Positions 44,385 through 54,264 of a DNA stretch of 64,000 nt are shown piece by piece. The DNA lies in contig JAJUGJ010000003.1 of assembly GCA_029268225.1 (NCBI GenBank), positions 124,001-188,000 of the forward strand, written 5' to 3'. Position 1 is the first letter of the stretch; each line of letters begins with the position of its first letter. The stretch comes from Burkholderiales bacterium. GTDB taxonomy: Bacteria; Pseudomonadota; Gammaproteobacteria; Burkholderiales; Burkholderiaceae_C. The position numbers were made by a program, and so were the translations under genes. The notes under the pieces were generated by a model. The model saw only the letters and a list, made by a program, of their open reading frames with translations, did not search any database and was not told the DNA's origin.

Positions 44385-46403
44385 TCATGGCGCGCCTGCA
44401 GTGGGATTATCGGACTCCACCAAGGACATGATTTCATCTGCGATCAGCCCGCTACCGTAGTCTGAGAGATGGTCGGTGTAGCTATAAAGGAAGCGACCGT
44501 TCTTCAGAACGGGGCAGGTGCCCTGGGACAGATCACATAAAAGGTGGTCTGGGCTGTAGACGAGCATATTGGGGTGGCGTGCTTGGAGTTCTGCCACATG
44601 GCGTCGATATGCGCGTGTCTCATTCAGGTGTTGCGCGTACGAGATCGTGCAAGCGTCTGGAAGGGGGCGGTCCAGTAACCGATTGAGCAGCGCGAAATCA
44701 GTTTGCCGAGGTGGCATGCACTGTGATGGGTCCGGTAATGTGGGATTGTCAATTGCAAAAATGATTTTTTTGCCTGCGGCCTCCAGTTCGCTCAGGGCTG
44801 CACTCAGTCCCTGCCAAGCCGCTTGATCGGACGTCAGTTTGCCTGTTGCCTCAATATAGTTGTGTCGTGTCAAAACTCGGAATGCCGTGCCAATCAGAAC
44901 AACTTTGACTTCAGGGTTGGAGATGATGGAGCGCAAGGCAATCGGGTTCGCCCTTGCGCAACGAGAGGGGTCATTCTCTGCATCAGGGGTGTTGCGCTGA
45001 GCACCTTTCATGGGGGCGCAAGCGATGTCGCCGACCATGCGCCAACCATAGTGTGTATTTTGTTTTTGGGTTAAGCCCCAATATAGTGCTTCACCCTTGC
45101 TGTCGCCCCAAACAACGTAACGTATTGGCTTGTGCTTGTCTTGATGGCACATCAGGAATGCCGAGCGCTCGTGTTCGGCTACACCGCATTCCGGTGAGGT
45201 CAGAGGTTGAGCAGCACGCAGTGAGGCCGTCTGCGGGGCGGTGTTGAGTTTGTTGACGCTGCGGAACGTCAGGCCAGCGCGGTGGTAAGTGTTGTAGCCA
45301 ACGAATCCGATGAACACGCTGGTCAAAAGCAGCGCCAGGCTTTTGGCTCTGAGTCGGCCGCTGAATCTGATGGGATGCTCAATCCAGGCATAGGTCGCCC
45401 AAGCCAGGAGCACACTCAGGGCGACGAGCAGTGCCCGCAACTCTGGCGAGAGCTTGCCGCCATACAAGATGGCGGGAAACACAAGCAGTGGCCAATGCCA
45501 AAGATACAAGGGGTAACTGATGCGACCCATGAATTGCATGGCTGCGTGACTCAAGATGCAGCGGTTCGTCCATGTGTTGGGGCCGGCGAGAATGATCAGC
45601 GAGGCGCCGACGGTCGGAATCAATGCCCACCATCCAGGGAATGCCTTGCCTGAGTTGATGAAGGCGTACCCGGCGATGATCAGGAGCAATCCCGAAACGG
45701 AACTCGCTTGCCTGATGGATGAGGGAATGACTGTCTGTCGCTGCAGCAGCAGGCAAACCAGCGCCCCCATCAGCAATTCCCAGAATCTGGCGTGAGGGTA
45801 ATAAAACGCTTGGTTGGCTTGCGTTTGGGTCAGGTGGATGTTGCCGGCAAATGAGAGAAGGAGGGCACCGACGATGAGCATGGAAAATCTGCCACCCATT
45901 CGCCATGCGATCATGAGCAACAGTGGGTACAGCAGGTAAAACTGCTCTTCGATGGCCAATGACCAAAGGTGCATCAACGGCTTCGACTCGGAGGCAGTGT
46001 CGAAGTAACCAGATTCGCTCAAGAGTACAAAGTTTTGTACAAAACTTGCCCCTGCTGCGATGTGTTTGCCTACAAGCGCAAATTCTTGGGCGTACAGCGT
46101 GAGCCAGCCGGCTGCGTAAACAGCGATGAGCACGCTGAGAAGGGCCGGAAAAATTCTGATGATGCGCTTGCAGTAGAAATCCACAAGGCTGAAATCATCG
46201 GACTGAATTTTCTTGAGGATGATGCTCGATATGAGGAAGCCGGAGATGACGAAGAAGACGTCGACCCCAATGAATCCCCCGGTGAGTGCGCCGGGGAAGG
46301 CGTGAAACAAGACAACCCCGGCAATCGAAAGGGCGCGCAATCCATCAATGTCTTCTCGGTAGGGCAGAACGGTGTGGTGCCGGTTGGTCTGCGATGTGGT
46401 CAT
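44385..46403 (-). CDS. OafA-type acyltransferase with C-terminal SGNH domain
   Basis: A 672-residue protein. Residues ~10-350 form the Acyl_transf_3 membrane domain with about 10-11 segments and the motif YREDIDGLRALSIAGVVLFH near the start, and GGFIGVDVFFVISGFL. The periplasmic C-terminal ~270 residues are an SGNH hydrolase-like domain (VVWGDSKGEALYWGL, and near the end YSPDHLLCD and DHLSDYG). Such fusions O-acetylate O-antigen or other surface sugars. The ATG at 46403 removes a weakly supported N-terminal extension. It is the last gene of a minus-strand glycan operon. Confidence 0.88.
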   Translation of the reverse strand: MTTSQTNRHHTVLPYREDIDGLRALSIAGVVLFHAFPGALTGGFIGVDVFFVISGFLISSIILKKIQSDDFSLVDFYCKRIIRIFPALLSVLIAVYAAGWLTLYAQEFALVGKHIAAGASFVQNFVLLSESGYFDTASESKPLMHLWSLAIEEQFYLLYPLLLMIAWRMGGRFSMLIVGALLLSFAGNIHLTQTQANQAFYYPHARFWELLMGALVCLLLQRQTVIPSSIRQASSVSGLLLIIAGYAFINSGKAFPGWWALIPTVGASLIILAGPNTWTNRCILSHAAMQFMGRISYPLYLWHWPLLVFPAILYGGKLSPELRALLVALSVLLAWATYAWIEHPIRFSGRLRAKSLALLLTSVFIGFVGYNTYHRAGLTFRSVNKLNTAPQTASLRAAQPLTSPECGVAEHERSAFLMCHQDKHKPIRYVVWGDSKGEALYWGLTQKQNTHYGWRMVGDIACAPMKGAQRNTPDAENDPSRCARANPIALRSIISNPEVKVVLIGTAFRVLTRHNYIEATGKLTSDQAAWQGLSAALSELEAAGKKIIFAIDNPTLPDPSQCMPPRQTDFALLNRLLDRPLPDACTISYAQHLNETRAYRRHVAELQARHPNMLVYSPDHLLCDLSQGTCPVLKNGRFLYSYTDHLSDYGSGLIADEIMSLVESDNPTAGAP

Positions 46404-46457
46404 GGATGATTGTTGTGATGGGGCCTGCGCACGCACTTCATCGGCTGAGCGCCGTCA

Positions 46458-47318
46458 TCAGATGGGTTTTCTGGCAATGATGATTTGAGATTTGTGGAGG
46501 GCTTTGTCCAATTCGGCGATGCACTTGCGACCATCTGGCAGGTCGCTCAGTTGGCGCCATGTTTGTGCCCACGCGTCGAGCACCGGGTGCGTGCCGCTGT
46601 CATAGTCTGTAGCGGATGTCCAGACAAGGGCATGCCAGACGGCCCAGTAAAAGCTGAAGTATTCATGTCTTTCGATGATCAGGCCTGATGACTTGACGAG
46701 ATCTTCGAAGTCCGTGTCGCTGAACACGCGAATGTGATTGGGCTTTTCGAAGCAGGCCGGATGTGCCACTGCCTTCATGATGTTTTCGGAAGCTTGGCCA
46801 GGTACGCTGAGCATGTACAGCGCGCCTGGCTTGCCAATGCGAACCAGTTCACCCATGGTGAGTTGGGGGTCGTCTACGTGTTCAAGTACCTCTGTGCAGA
46901 CAATCTTGTCGATGGTGTTGGACGTGATCGGCAATGGATTGCCGTCGCTTTGAATGACGTCGAAGTCTTTGATGCCCGCTTGCTCAAGAGCGCTTCGTGT
47001 GCTTTGCACCCGGTCCGGACTGATGTCGATGCCGATGGCGCGCTTGGCGTAATTCGCACAAAACTTGAGGTTGCCGCCATGGCCGCACCCAACGTCAATC
47101 ACGGTATCTGTCCCGGTGATCGGGAAGCCCGTGAACAACTCTTGCTTTGCGTGATTGAACCAGCCAGCGCCGATGGCATCGGCAAATCCGACGTCGTGAT
47201 ACACCTGATGCGATGGTGCTGCGGGCTCGGGTGCGGGAAGGGGTTTTCGCAGTCCGAGCTTGATGCGGAGTTTTCTCAGGCTGTCGCGGACTGCGTATCG
47301 ATACGTGGTGGTTGGCAT
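46458..47318 (-). CDS. Class I SAM-dependent methyltransferase
   Basis: A 286-residue methyltransferase. The SAM-binding motif I is TVIDVGCGHGGNLKF near residue 72, motif II IGIDISPDRV near 95, and motif III-like KIVCTEVLEHVDDPQ near 138. It lies in an operon with three glycosyltransferase genes, so methylation of a sugar or of a lipid-linked glycan is the likely role. No membrane segment is present. Confidence 0.85.
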   Translation of the reverse strand: MPTTTYRYAVRDSLRKLRIKLGLRKPLPAPEPAAPSHQVYHDVGFADAIGAGWFNHAKQELFTGFPITGTDTVIDVGCGHGGNLKFCANYAKRAIGIDISPDRVQSTRSALEQAGIKDFDVIQSDGNPLPITSNTIDKIVCTEVLEHVDDPQLTMGELVRIGKPGALYMLSVPGQASENIMKAVAHPACFEKPNHIRVFSDTDFEDLVKSSGLIIERHEYFSFYWAVWHALVWTSATDYDSGTHPVLDAWAQTWRQLSDLPDGRKCIAELDKALHKSQIIIARKPI

Positions 47319-47369
47319 TTTGCGGATGGGTATATGGGGTGTCTGAAGGACGGCCAGATCAGATGTGGG

Positions 47370-48785
47370 TCAGGCTGCTGGAGAGGTCACCGCTGGCGAG
47401 GTGAGGACTTGCGCCAAGGTTGAGGTGGCCACTTTCAGGGAGCAGTGTTGCGCCAGCCCTTGCATGGCGGCGCGTGACATGACTTGGTAAGCGGATGGGT
47501 GAAGCTTCGCACGTTGGTAGGACTCGGTGTAGGCGTTGCGCAAAGCCTCCCAACTGACTTGGCAGCTCAGGGTGCTGAATGCCAGCCGACTGTCGTGCGG
47601 CCAACTCGACAGTGTTTTGAAGCTGGGCAGGATGTAGGCGTTCTCGGGTGTGACGTAGTCGGCCATGGAGGTGTGGTCCGGAGAGATGGCCGGAACACCC
47701 ATGGACATCAACTCCATCAAGGGCAGGCACTGGCCTTCGCCGGTCGAGAAGTTGACGACGTAATCAATGCCGTCGAGAAACTGGTCGTAGTCGTGGTCTT
47801 CCAGGTAGCCGTTGAAGATGTAGATCTTGCATTTCATCCACATGAACTTTTTGAGCATGAAGGTCATGTGAATGAAGGTGTTGGTGCTGTCGAGCTCGTT
47901 GAGCTTGAGCACCAGCACGGCGTCTTCGACGTTCTGGAAGGCCGACACGAAGCCAGTCACGATGTCGCACCAGTTCTTGCGTGCATCGGACGGGTTCAGG
48001 ATGGAGGCGTACACAACCCCTTTTGCATGCAGGTGGTGCAGTGGAGGTGGTGACGCTTGGGCGGGGGCAGTGTTGGAGGCCTCGTCGGCCTTGAAAAGTC
48101 GTGTGACTTTGTGGAGGCGTTTCTGCCAGCGCGCAGCACGCCGTTGCCATTTGGTGACTTGCACGGGTGCGGGGCGCGCCATGTCGAGCCTGGCTTGGCG
48201 CAGGCCTTCGCTGGGGTCGCTCGGGATGTGCTCGGTGGAGTCATAGAGCATGCCCTTGACATGCAGGTTGATGCCTCGCGCAGGCGTGCGACCCTGCTCA
48301 CCGTGATACTGAAGGCCTCTTGCGTGAAAGCGGTCCCACACAGGCGCGGGAATGGACCAGACGGGAAAGTCCTCACCCATGGCATTGAGGATGGCCCGTC
48401 GTGCGAATTGGGAGTGGGTGATGGCGCATCCGGCGCGCTTGAGGTTGTAGCGCCAGTCGGTTTCGGGTTGACCGTCCCAGCTGTAGTCGGGGATGCGATC
48501 AAACTCCCAGGCCACCAGCGGCACGATGGGGCAGCGCTGCGGCATGAGGGTGCGATGAGGCGGCGCAAAGGAGAACAGCACGCAGGGGCGACCTTGTTGG
48601 GCAGCGAGGTCATAGGCGTGGTCGGCTTCGGTCAGGGGATCATGAATGATCTTGATCTCACCGAGGGTGGCCAGGGCCGGCGCAAACCACTTCAAGACAA
48701 AGTAGTAGCTGTATTCAGACTTGCCAATTCGACTGGAGATGTTGTCGGCATTGGTTTCTGAGTAGAGAAGCAGAAGCGGTTGCAT
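47370..48785 (-). CDS. Glycosyltransferase-like protein, GT4-type C-terminal domain
   Basis: A 471-residue GT-B-like protein. The C-terminal half has NPSDARKNWCDIVTGF near residue 263, VVNFSTGEGQCLPLMELMS near 335 and the following MGVPAISPDHTS, a variant of the GT4 E-x7-E region. The middle carries a basic, proline-rich insert (about residues 200-250) that is probably flexible. The N-terminal half is divergent. It lies between the methyltransferase gene and another glycosyltransferase on the same strand. Confidence 0.75.
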   Translation of the reverse strand: MQPLLLLYSETNADNISSRIGKSEYSYYFVLKWFAPALATLGEIKIIHDPLTEADHAYDLAAQQGRPCVLFSFAPPHRTLMPQRCPIVPLVAWEFDRIPDYSWDGQPETDWRYNLKRAGCAITHSQFARRAILNAMGEDFPVWSIPAPVWDRFHARGLQYHGEQGRTPARGINLHVKGMLYDSTEHIPSDPSEGLRQARLDMARPAPVQVTKWQRRAARWQKRLHKVTRLFKADEASNTAPAQASPPPLHHLHAKGVVYASILNPSDARKNWCDIVTGFVSAFQNVEDAVLVLKLNELDSTNTFIHMTFMLKKFMWMKCKIYIFNGYLEDHDYDQFLDGIDYVVNFSTGEGQCLPLMELMSMGVPAISPDHTSMADYVTPENAYILPSFKTLSSWPHDSRLAFSTLSCQVSWEALRNAYTESYQRAKLHPSAYQVMSRAAMQGLAQHCSLKVATSTLAQVLTSPAVTSPAA

Positions 48786-48821
48786 GGTTCGAGGGGCGGT
48801 AATGCTGGGCGCGGCTGTCGG

Positions 48822-50156
48822 TCAGGCGACAAGGTTCACAAACTGGCAGATGTCTTTGGCGACGTCCTGCCAGGTTCTCAGTGGGGTTTGTTGGATTGCG
48901 GCTTCTTTGCTCGCCAAAAAGCCAGGATTCTGGAGAGGCAAAAGCGCCTTCGCAATCAGGTCATTCACGTCATCTGGCTGGAAATACACCATCAGATCGC
49001 CGCAGACTTCTGGTATGGCACTGCGGTTGGAGGCGACGCAGAGGCGGTTGAACCAGGCCGACTCCCCGACGGGGAGTCCCCAGCCTTCGTACAAGCTGGG
49101 GTAGATGGTGTAGAGGCAATGTTCGTAGAGGTAAGCCAGGTCTTGGTCGGCGCAATCCGTCAGCAGGCTGACGTGTGGCGTCAGTTCGGGGTGTGCGTTC
49201 AGGGTGCGAAAGAAGGTGTCGGTCTGCCATCCAGGTTTGCCAGCAAAGACCAAGTGTGGGATGCGTGGCTGGTTCGGTGCTTGGGGCGCTTGGAGCATGC
49301 GTCGCCAGGCCTCCAGAAGCTGAGCGCCGTTTTTACGGATCTCGATGGTGCCGACACACAGGACGTAGGGGGTGTTCTGAGTGGCTCGGAGAACGACGGG
49401 GTTGTGGGTGGTGATGCCGCGTTGTCCTCTTTGAAAGCCCGCAAACTCGTGGGCGAGCGCAATGGTGACGATCTGTGTGCCAGCGCGATGTGGCAGGGTG
49501 CGCAGGTCATGTTCGGTGGAGCGAGAGACACAGATGAAATCGGTGGCGTAGCTCAGGGCATCCTGAAGGAAGCGTTCGTATGAGGCGCGGTGATCAGGGG
49601 GGAAGAAGTCAGGCGCGACGTGCGGGATCAGGTCATGCATCATTTGAATCACGCGTCCACCTTGCTGGCGATGCCGCATGACGAGCGCCAACAATTCGCA
49701 ACTCAACTGGCTGGCGCCTAGAAACACCAGGGTATCGTGTGGGTGGAGTCGGTGCACCACATGAGCGCGATCCTTCATCTTTCCGGGTTCGGCCAGCATG
49801 CGCAGGAAGGCCGCGGCGTACAGCCTGGTCTTGAGAAGACTGCGTCGAATCTTGTGGCGTTGGTGTGGCACCAGCCGCTGCTTGACCAGGATTGGGCTCA
49901 AGGGCCAGGCGTGCCTGATCTGCTCGTGGCGTGTCAGGATGGTTTGCAGACCAGCGTCTGTTTCCGGAAACAGGTCGTTGATGCACGCAGCGTGGTACCG
50001 ATCGGTGATCTCATCACGGTATCCACAACGAACGTTTCGACTGCCGTAGAGTCTGTGGATCTCTTGCAGGACGCGTATCTGGACGCGTTGGATGCCAGAT
50101 ACGTGCTTGTGTACCTGCGCGTAAGCAATGATGTCGGTGATGTCGAAGTAGATCAC
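48822..50156 (-). CDS. Glycosyltransferase, GT4 family
   Basis: A 444-residue retaining glycosyltransferase. It begins with YFDITDIIAYAQVHKHVSGIQ, a start seen in GT4 enzymes of LPS and capsule loci, has FICVSRSTEHDLRTL near residue 215, YVLCVGTIEIRKNGAQLLEA near 275 and TIYPSLYEGWGLPVGESAWF near 370, where EGWGLPVGE is the donor-binding signature. It is one of three consecutive glycosyltransferase genes. The donor sugar is unknown. Confidence 0.88.
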   Translation of the reverse strand: MIYFDITDIIAYAQVHKHVSGIQRVQIRVLQEIHRLYGSRNVRCGYRDEITDRYHAACINDLFPETDAGLQTILTRHEQIRHAWPLSPILVKQRLVPHQRHKIRRSLLKTRLYAAAFLRMLAEPGKMKDRAHVVHRLHPHDTLVFLGASQLSCELLALVMRHRQQGGRVIQMMHDLIPHVAPDFFPPDHRASYERFLQDALSYATDFICVSRSTEHDLRTLPHRAGTQIVTIALAHEFAGFQRGQRGITTHNPVVLRATQNTPYVLCVGTIEIRKNGAQLLEAWRRMLQAPQAPNQPRIPHLVFAGKPGWQTDTFFRTLNAHPELTPHVSLLTDCADQDLAYLYEHCLYTIYPSLYEGWGLPVGESAWFNRLCVASNRSAIPEVCGDLMVYFQPDDVNDLIAKALLPLQNPGFLASKEAAIQQTPLRTWQDVAKDICQFVNLVA

Positions 50157-50198
50157 TGGAGCTCAGGCGCGCGGTTGGCAGAGTGTGAGGCGATGCAA

Positions 50199-51269
50199 TC
50201 AGAGTTGGCTGATATACAGCTCGACGTACTGGTCAATGCAGCGTGTCCAACTGAACTGAGCGGCGTGTTGCTGCACAAGTTGTGGCTGCGAGGGATGGCA
50301 GTGAAAGTGGCGCAGCCCCGTTTCGATGACGGTTCGCATGTCATCGGGCTCGAAGCTGTGCCAGTAGTAGGCTTTGTCGCCACCGATTTCGGGCATGCAC
50401 GTGCGATCCGACAGAAAGACTGGCTTGCCAAAGTACATCGCTTCAATCGTGGGCAGGCCAAATCCCTCGGTCAATGACGGCAGCAGGAATGCCTCACAGT
50501 GCTGATACAGCCAGGCCTTTTGCGCATCCGAGATGTCGAAGTAGCAGGAGGCGTTGGTGATGTTGTCGGCTTGCAGGCGTTTGTAGAAGCTCTCGGAGTC
50601 ATCCGATCGGGCGCCGGCAAACACGAACCTTTTTTCAGGCCACGCCTTGGCGAGACGGGCCAGAGCCTCCACATTTTTGCTGGAAGCCATGCGGCTGAGG
50701 TGGAAGAAGAAGGGCTGTCCCACCAACTCAGGCAGGGCTTCTTGGGGGTGGTCAAGCAGCGAGCGCACGCCGTTGTAGATGCGATGCACCGGGCCGGGCC
50801 ATCCGAGTCTGCTGTGCAGGTCTTGTTTGACGTAGTCGCTGATCGTGACGATGGTGTCGGCGCGTTTGAGGTTTTTCAGCTGGCGCTTGAGGGCGCGCTC
50901 CTTTTCCGCACCGCTCATGAAGTAAAACAGATTCAGATCGTGCAGGGTCAGGATCTGGGTGCGTGTACCGACGGGCGCCTTGAGTCGGATGTGTTGGTTC
51001 AGGCTGTGCCAGATGTCGAACCGGATCGGACGGATCTGTATATGCCGCTGACGAGAGCGGGCGTGCAGGTAACCCACCTCGTGCCCGAACAGGCCGTGAT
51101 GGGCTTTGGGCAGGTGGAAGTAGAGGCGAATGCCTTGCTTCCTCAACTCTGGCGCACGCGCAGCAAGCGTCAAGCCAAACTGACGCGAAAACTCGCCGAT
51201 GCCGTCGTGAAAGTGTTTGATCTCACCAAAGCTGATGCCAATGTTTCTGGTGCGTGGTCTGTGGATCAT
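50199..51269 (-). CDS. Glycosyltransferase, GT4 family
   Basis: A 356-residue retaining glycosyltransferase. The N-terminal region has the acceptor-side glycine loop in HFHDGIGEFSRQFG; the C-terminal region has FFFHLSRMASSKNVEALARL near residue 187 and LLPSLTEGFGLPTIEAMYFG near 258. The ATG overlaps the stop of the MsbA-like exporter gene upstream (ATGA), so exporter and transferase are made together. Confidence 0.9.
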   Translation of the reverse strand: MIHRPRTRNIGISFGEIKHFHDGIGEFSRQFGLTLAARAPELRKQGIRLYFHLPKAHHGLFGHEVGYLHARSRQRHIQIRPIRFDIWHSLNQHIRLKAPVGTRTQILTLHDLNLFYFMSGAEKERALKRQLKNLKRADTIVTISDYVKQDLHSRLGWPGPVHRIYNGVRSLLDHPQEALPELVGQPFFFHLSRMASSKNVEALARLAKAWPEKRFVFAGARSDDSESFYKRLQADNITNASCYFDISDAQKAWLYQHCEAFLLPSLTEGFGLPTIEAMYFGKPVFLSDRTCMPEIGGDKAYYWHSFEPDDMRTVIETGLRHFHCHPSQPQLVQQHAAQFSWTRCIDQYVELYISQL

Positions 51270-53011
51270 GTGTTTGCTGCGGGAAGGCCACTCTGAATGC
51301 GGACCATGCCGGCATAGTGTCCGTTGAGGGCAAGGAGATCGGCGTGGTTTCCTTGCTCGATGATCTGACCTTCAGACATCACACAGATGAGGTCGGCATT
51401 GCGGATCGTGCTGAGGCGGTGGGCGATCAGGATGAGTGTTTTGGCGTGACGCAGGTCTTCAATTGAGCGCTGAACAACGGCTTCCGATTCCGAGTCGAGC
51501 GCAGAGGTGGCTTCGTCGAAAATCCAGACTGCGGCATCTCGGTAGAGCGCTCGCGCAATGGCCAGTCTTTGGCGCTGTCCGCCCGAGAGCATGCTGCCGT
51601 TGGTGCCAATGGGCGCGTCCATGCCTTCGGGCAGGCTGGACACGTGGTTCCACAGGTTGGCGGCGCGCAGACATTGTTCCACCTTCTGGCGGTTGACGCC
51701 TTCCGGGCTGGCGTAGGCGACGTTGCGCGCCACGCTGCCATCGAACAACACGATGTCTTGGGAAACCACCGCGAAGTGGCGGCGCAGGCTGGCGAGCTTG
51801 AGGTCTTCAATGGGCGTATCGTCCAGCAGGATTTGACCTCCGCTGGGGTGGGCGAAACGCAGCAGGGTGTTGACCACCGTGGTTTTGCCCGCACCTGATG
51901 CCCCCACCAGCGCGATGGTTTGACCTGCGCCAATCTGGAGGTTGAACTGTTTGAGCGAGGGGGCGGGGGCGCCCTCGTATTGAACGGTCACATCCTTGAA
52001 CGTGATGTGCCCCTCGCAGGCGGCCATGGTCTGGGTGCCATGGTCGGGCTCGGCCGGGGCGTTGATGAGGTCGAAGGCGCCACGCGCCGTGATGAGCGCC
52101 CCTGTGACAGGCTGGTAGATGTCGGTAAGGTGCCGCATCGGTGAAATCGTCATCAGCAGCGCTGTGATGAAAGAGACAAACTCGCCGACCGTGGTGGAGC
52201 CCTGGCTGGCTTGATAAATGGCCAAGGTGATGATGATGGAGACGCCCACGGCTGCCACCACCTGAGTCATGGGGGTGATGAGTGAGCTGGTGGCCATGGT
52301 CTTCAAGACCATCCGTCGGAGGGTGTGCGCCTCTTGATCGAAGCGCTGGAGCTCGAACTCTGCGGCGTCAAAGGTTCGAACGACTCGCCACGCGCGCGCG
52401 TTGTCATCGACCACATTGACCAGTCTTTGTTGCGATTCGTATGAGGCCTGTCCGATCTTGTTGAGGCGCTTTTGCACCAGTTTGATGGTGATGCCCAGCA
52501 AGGGCATGCTGATGAAGGCCAGCAGGGTGAGTTGCCAGTTCAGGTACAGCAGGTAGCCGACCAGAAACAGCAGGGACATGGCATCTTTGGTGACCGAGAT
52601 CATCGAGCCACCCAGAGTCTGCGATGCAAACTGCGGGTCGTTGATGATCTTGGTGACGGCGAGGCCTGGGCTGATGCTGGTGAAGAGTTGTGCATCGGCG
52701 CGCAGCAGCGCGCGCATGAGGTCGCGACGCAGGTCCAGCACCACACTGGAGGTGCCCGATGTCATGGTGTAGTTGCCCGCGAAGTTGAATGCGCCGCGGA
52801 TGGCAAACAGGCCCACGATGATGATGGGAACGATCCACAGCGGGTAGTTCAATCCTTCCTTGAAGCCAGAGTCAATGAGCTTCTTGAACAGCGCCGGGAT
52901 GGCCGGCTCAACCGCAGCACCCAGCGTGAAGCACAGAAAAGAGGCTGCAAACTTCTTCCAGTGTGGCTTGCCGTAGGCCAGGATTCGCCGGCCGGTTTCT
53001 TTGAGTTCCAT
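51266..53011 (-). CDS. MsbA-like ABC exporter (lipid A/lipid-linked glycan flippase)
   Basis: A 581-residue half-transporter with six membrane segments in the first ~320 residues and an ATPase domain after. Walker A is LVGASGAGKTTVV near residue 380, the signature LSGGQRQRLAIARAL near 480, and Walker B AVWIFDEATSALDSES near 500. It resembles MsbA, but a second MsbA-like gene is present at the right end, so this copy may move another lipid-linked product, or one may be the housekeeping enzyme. It follows the heptosyltransferase gene by 7 bases and overlaps the next glycosyltransferase. Confidence 0.87.
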   Translation of the reverse strand: MELKETGRRILAYGKPHWKKFAASFLCFTLGAAVEPAIPALFKKLIDSGFKEGLNYPLWIVPIIIVGLFAIRGAFNFAGNYTMTSGTSSVVLDLRRDLMRALLRADAQLFTSISPGLAVTKIINDPQFASQTLGGSMISVTKDAMSLLFLVGYLLYLNWQLTLLAFISMPLLGITIKLVQKRLNKIGQASYESQQRLVNVVDDNARAWRVVRTFDAAEFELQRFDQEAHTLRRMVLKTMATSSLITPMTQVVAAVGVSIIITLAIYQASQGSTTVGEFVSFITALLMTISPMRHLTDIYQPVTGALITARGAFDLINAPAEPDHGTQTMAACEGHITFKDVTVQYEGAPAPSLKQFNLQIGAGQTIALVGASGAGKTTVVNTLLRFAHPSGGQILLDDTPIEDLKLASLRRHFAVVSQDIVLFDGSVARNVAYASPEGVNRQKVEQCLRAANLWNHVSSLPEGMDAPIGTNGSMLSGGQRQRLAIARALYRDAAVWIFDEATSALDSESEAVVQRSIEDLRHAKTLILIAHRLSTIRNADLICVMSEGQIIEQGNHADLLALNGHYAGMVRIQSGLPAANT

Positions 53012-53018
53012 GGCTTGC

Positions 53019-54053
53019 TCAGCGGGATGCGGCGACACCCGCCGACAGGTGAGGCAGGTGACTCATGACATGCGCCGCCGTGATATCGGTCAATCGCTTT
53101 GCACGTATGTTGTGCAGGTAAACGGGGTCGTGTTCCAGTGGCGGGCGCTCGCCGAGAAGGGCGTAGCTGGGTGTTTGGACCGCTGCCGCCACGTTGGTCA
53201 TGCCCGTGTCGTTGCCGATGCACGCATCGGCCAGTTGCAACACCGCGGCACTGCCCAGTGGCGGCGCGTCGGTGACGATGGCGACATGGGGGTGCAGGGC
53301 CGGGGGGATGGCGGATTTGATTTCCTGTGCCAGCGTGGTTTCACCGGGCCCCCCCAGCAGGATCACACTGCCACCGCGCTCCTCGATGAGTCGCTTGGCC
53401 AACTCGGCGAAGTTGGCTGCGCCCCATTGCTTGTGCACCTCGCTGGTGCCGATGGCGAGTGCGTACCAGGGCCGTTGCAGATGTGACAGTCTGGTTTGCA
53501 TTTGCGCGACAAACGCAGCTGGAACCTCCAGCCGGGGCGGGATGGGCGCCCCACAAAAGCCGTGTGCCACCATGAACGCACTGGCTTCGTGAAAGGCTGC
53601 CACGGACTGGCCGGTGTATGCGGGAATGTAGGGGCCTTGGCTGAGGAAGATGCGCTGTAGCCAACGGTAGCCAAATCCCATGCGCGTGGGGATGCCGCTG
53701 AGCCAGGCGACCAATCCTCTGCTGGCTCGACCTGAAAACAGGATGATCCGATCGAACTGCCGTTGTCTCAGTTGGCTGGCCATGCGATGCATGCCGCGCA
53801 GGCCGGCATGCTGCCCTTTGCGCCCCTCTCCGCGTCGGGGGCGGTGATCGTGGTCAATGATCTCTTCGACCCAGGGCTCGTGACCGATGAATCCGCGTGC
53901 CAGCGTCGAGGGTTGCGCAATGATCGTGACTTGACCGTTGTGGCTGCGCTCAGCGATCAGGCGGAAGTAGTGGATGTGCCAGATCAGGTCCCCAATGCCA
54001 GTGAACTGCAGCAGGATCGCAGTGCGTGGTCGATGGTCTTGGGCGGCGCGCAT
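53019..54053 (-). CDS. Heptosyltransferase-like glycosyltransferase (GT9)
   Basis: A 344-residue GT9-family enzyme. The N-terminal ILLQFTGIGDLIWHIHYF matches the GD-x-x loop of WaaF/WaaC, and the C-terminal part has ILLGGPGETTLAQEI and the donor site CIGNDTGMTNVAAAVQTPSYAL. It transfers heptose or a related sugar from an ADP- or nucleotide-sugar to a lipid-linked acceptor. The ATG at 54053 gives the family start; the frame remains open 56 codons upstream, but that part matches nothing. It is the first gene of the minus-strand operon. Confidence 0.87.
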   Translation of the reverse strand: MRAAQDHRPRTAILLQFTGIGDLIWHIHYFRLIAERSHNGQVTIIAQPSTLARGFIGHEPWVEEIIDHDHRPRRGEGRKGQHAGLRGMHRMASQLRQRQFDRIILFSGRASRGLVAWLSGIPTRMGFGYRWLQRIFLSQGPYIPAYTGQSVAAFHEASAFMVAHGFCGAPIPPRLEVPAAFVAQMQTRLSHLQRPWYALAIGTSEVHKQWGAANFAELAKRLIEERGGSVILLGGPGETTLAQEIKSAIPPALHPHVAIVTDAPPLGSAAVLQLADACIGNDTGMTNVAAAVQTPSYALLGERPPLEHDPVYLHNIRAKRLTDITAAHVMSHLPHLSAGVAASR

Positions 54054-54264
54054 GAAGCAGGAGGCAAAAGCAAACGTGTATTTTGCCTTGCATTGGTGCG
54101 CTTCAGACAATGCGCACACCGCGGGTTCGCCGTGATTGACGTGTGCGAATGAAAGGGCTGTGTCGAGCGGTTGCGTTGTGCGACGCTGCGAGCAATCAGG
54201 GTGTTGTGAAAACCTCATCAAGCATACTTATCCATTTGGTGAAATTTCCAGAGAGACGTGTTAC

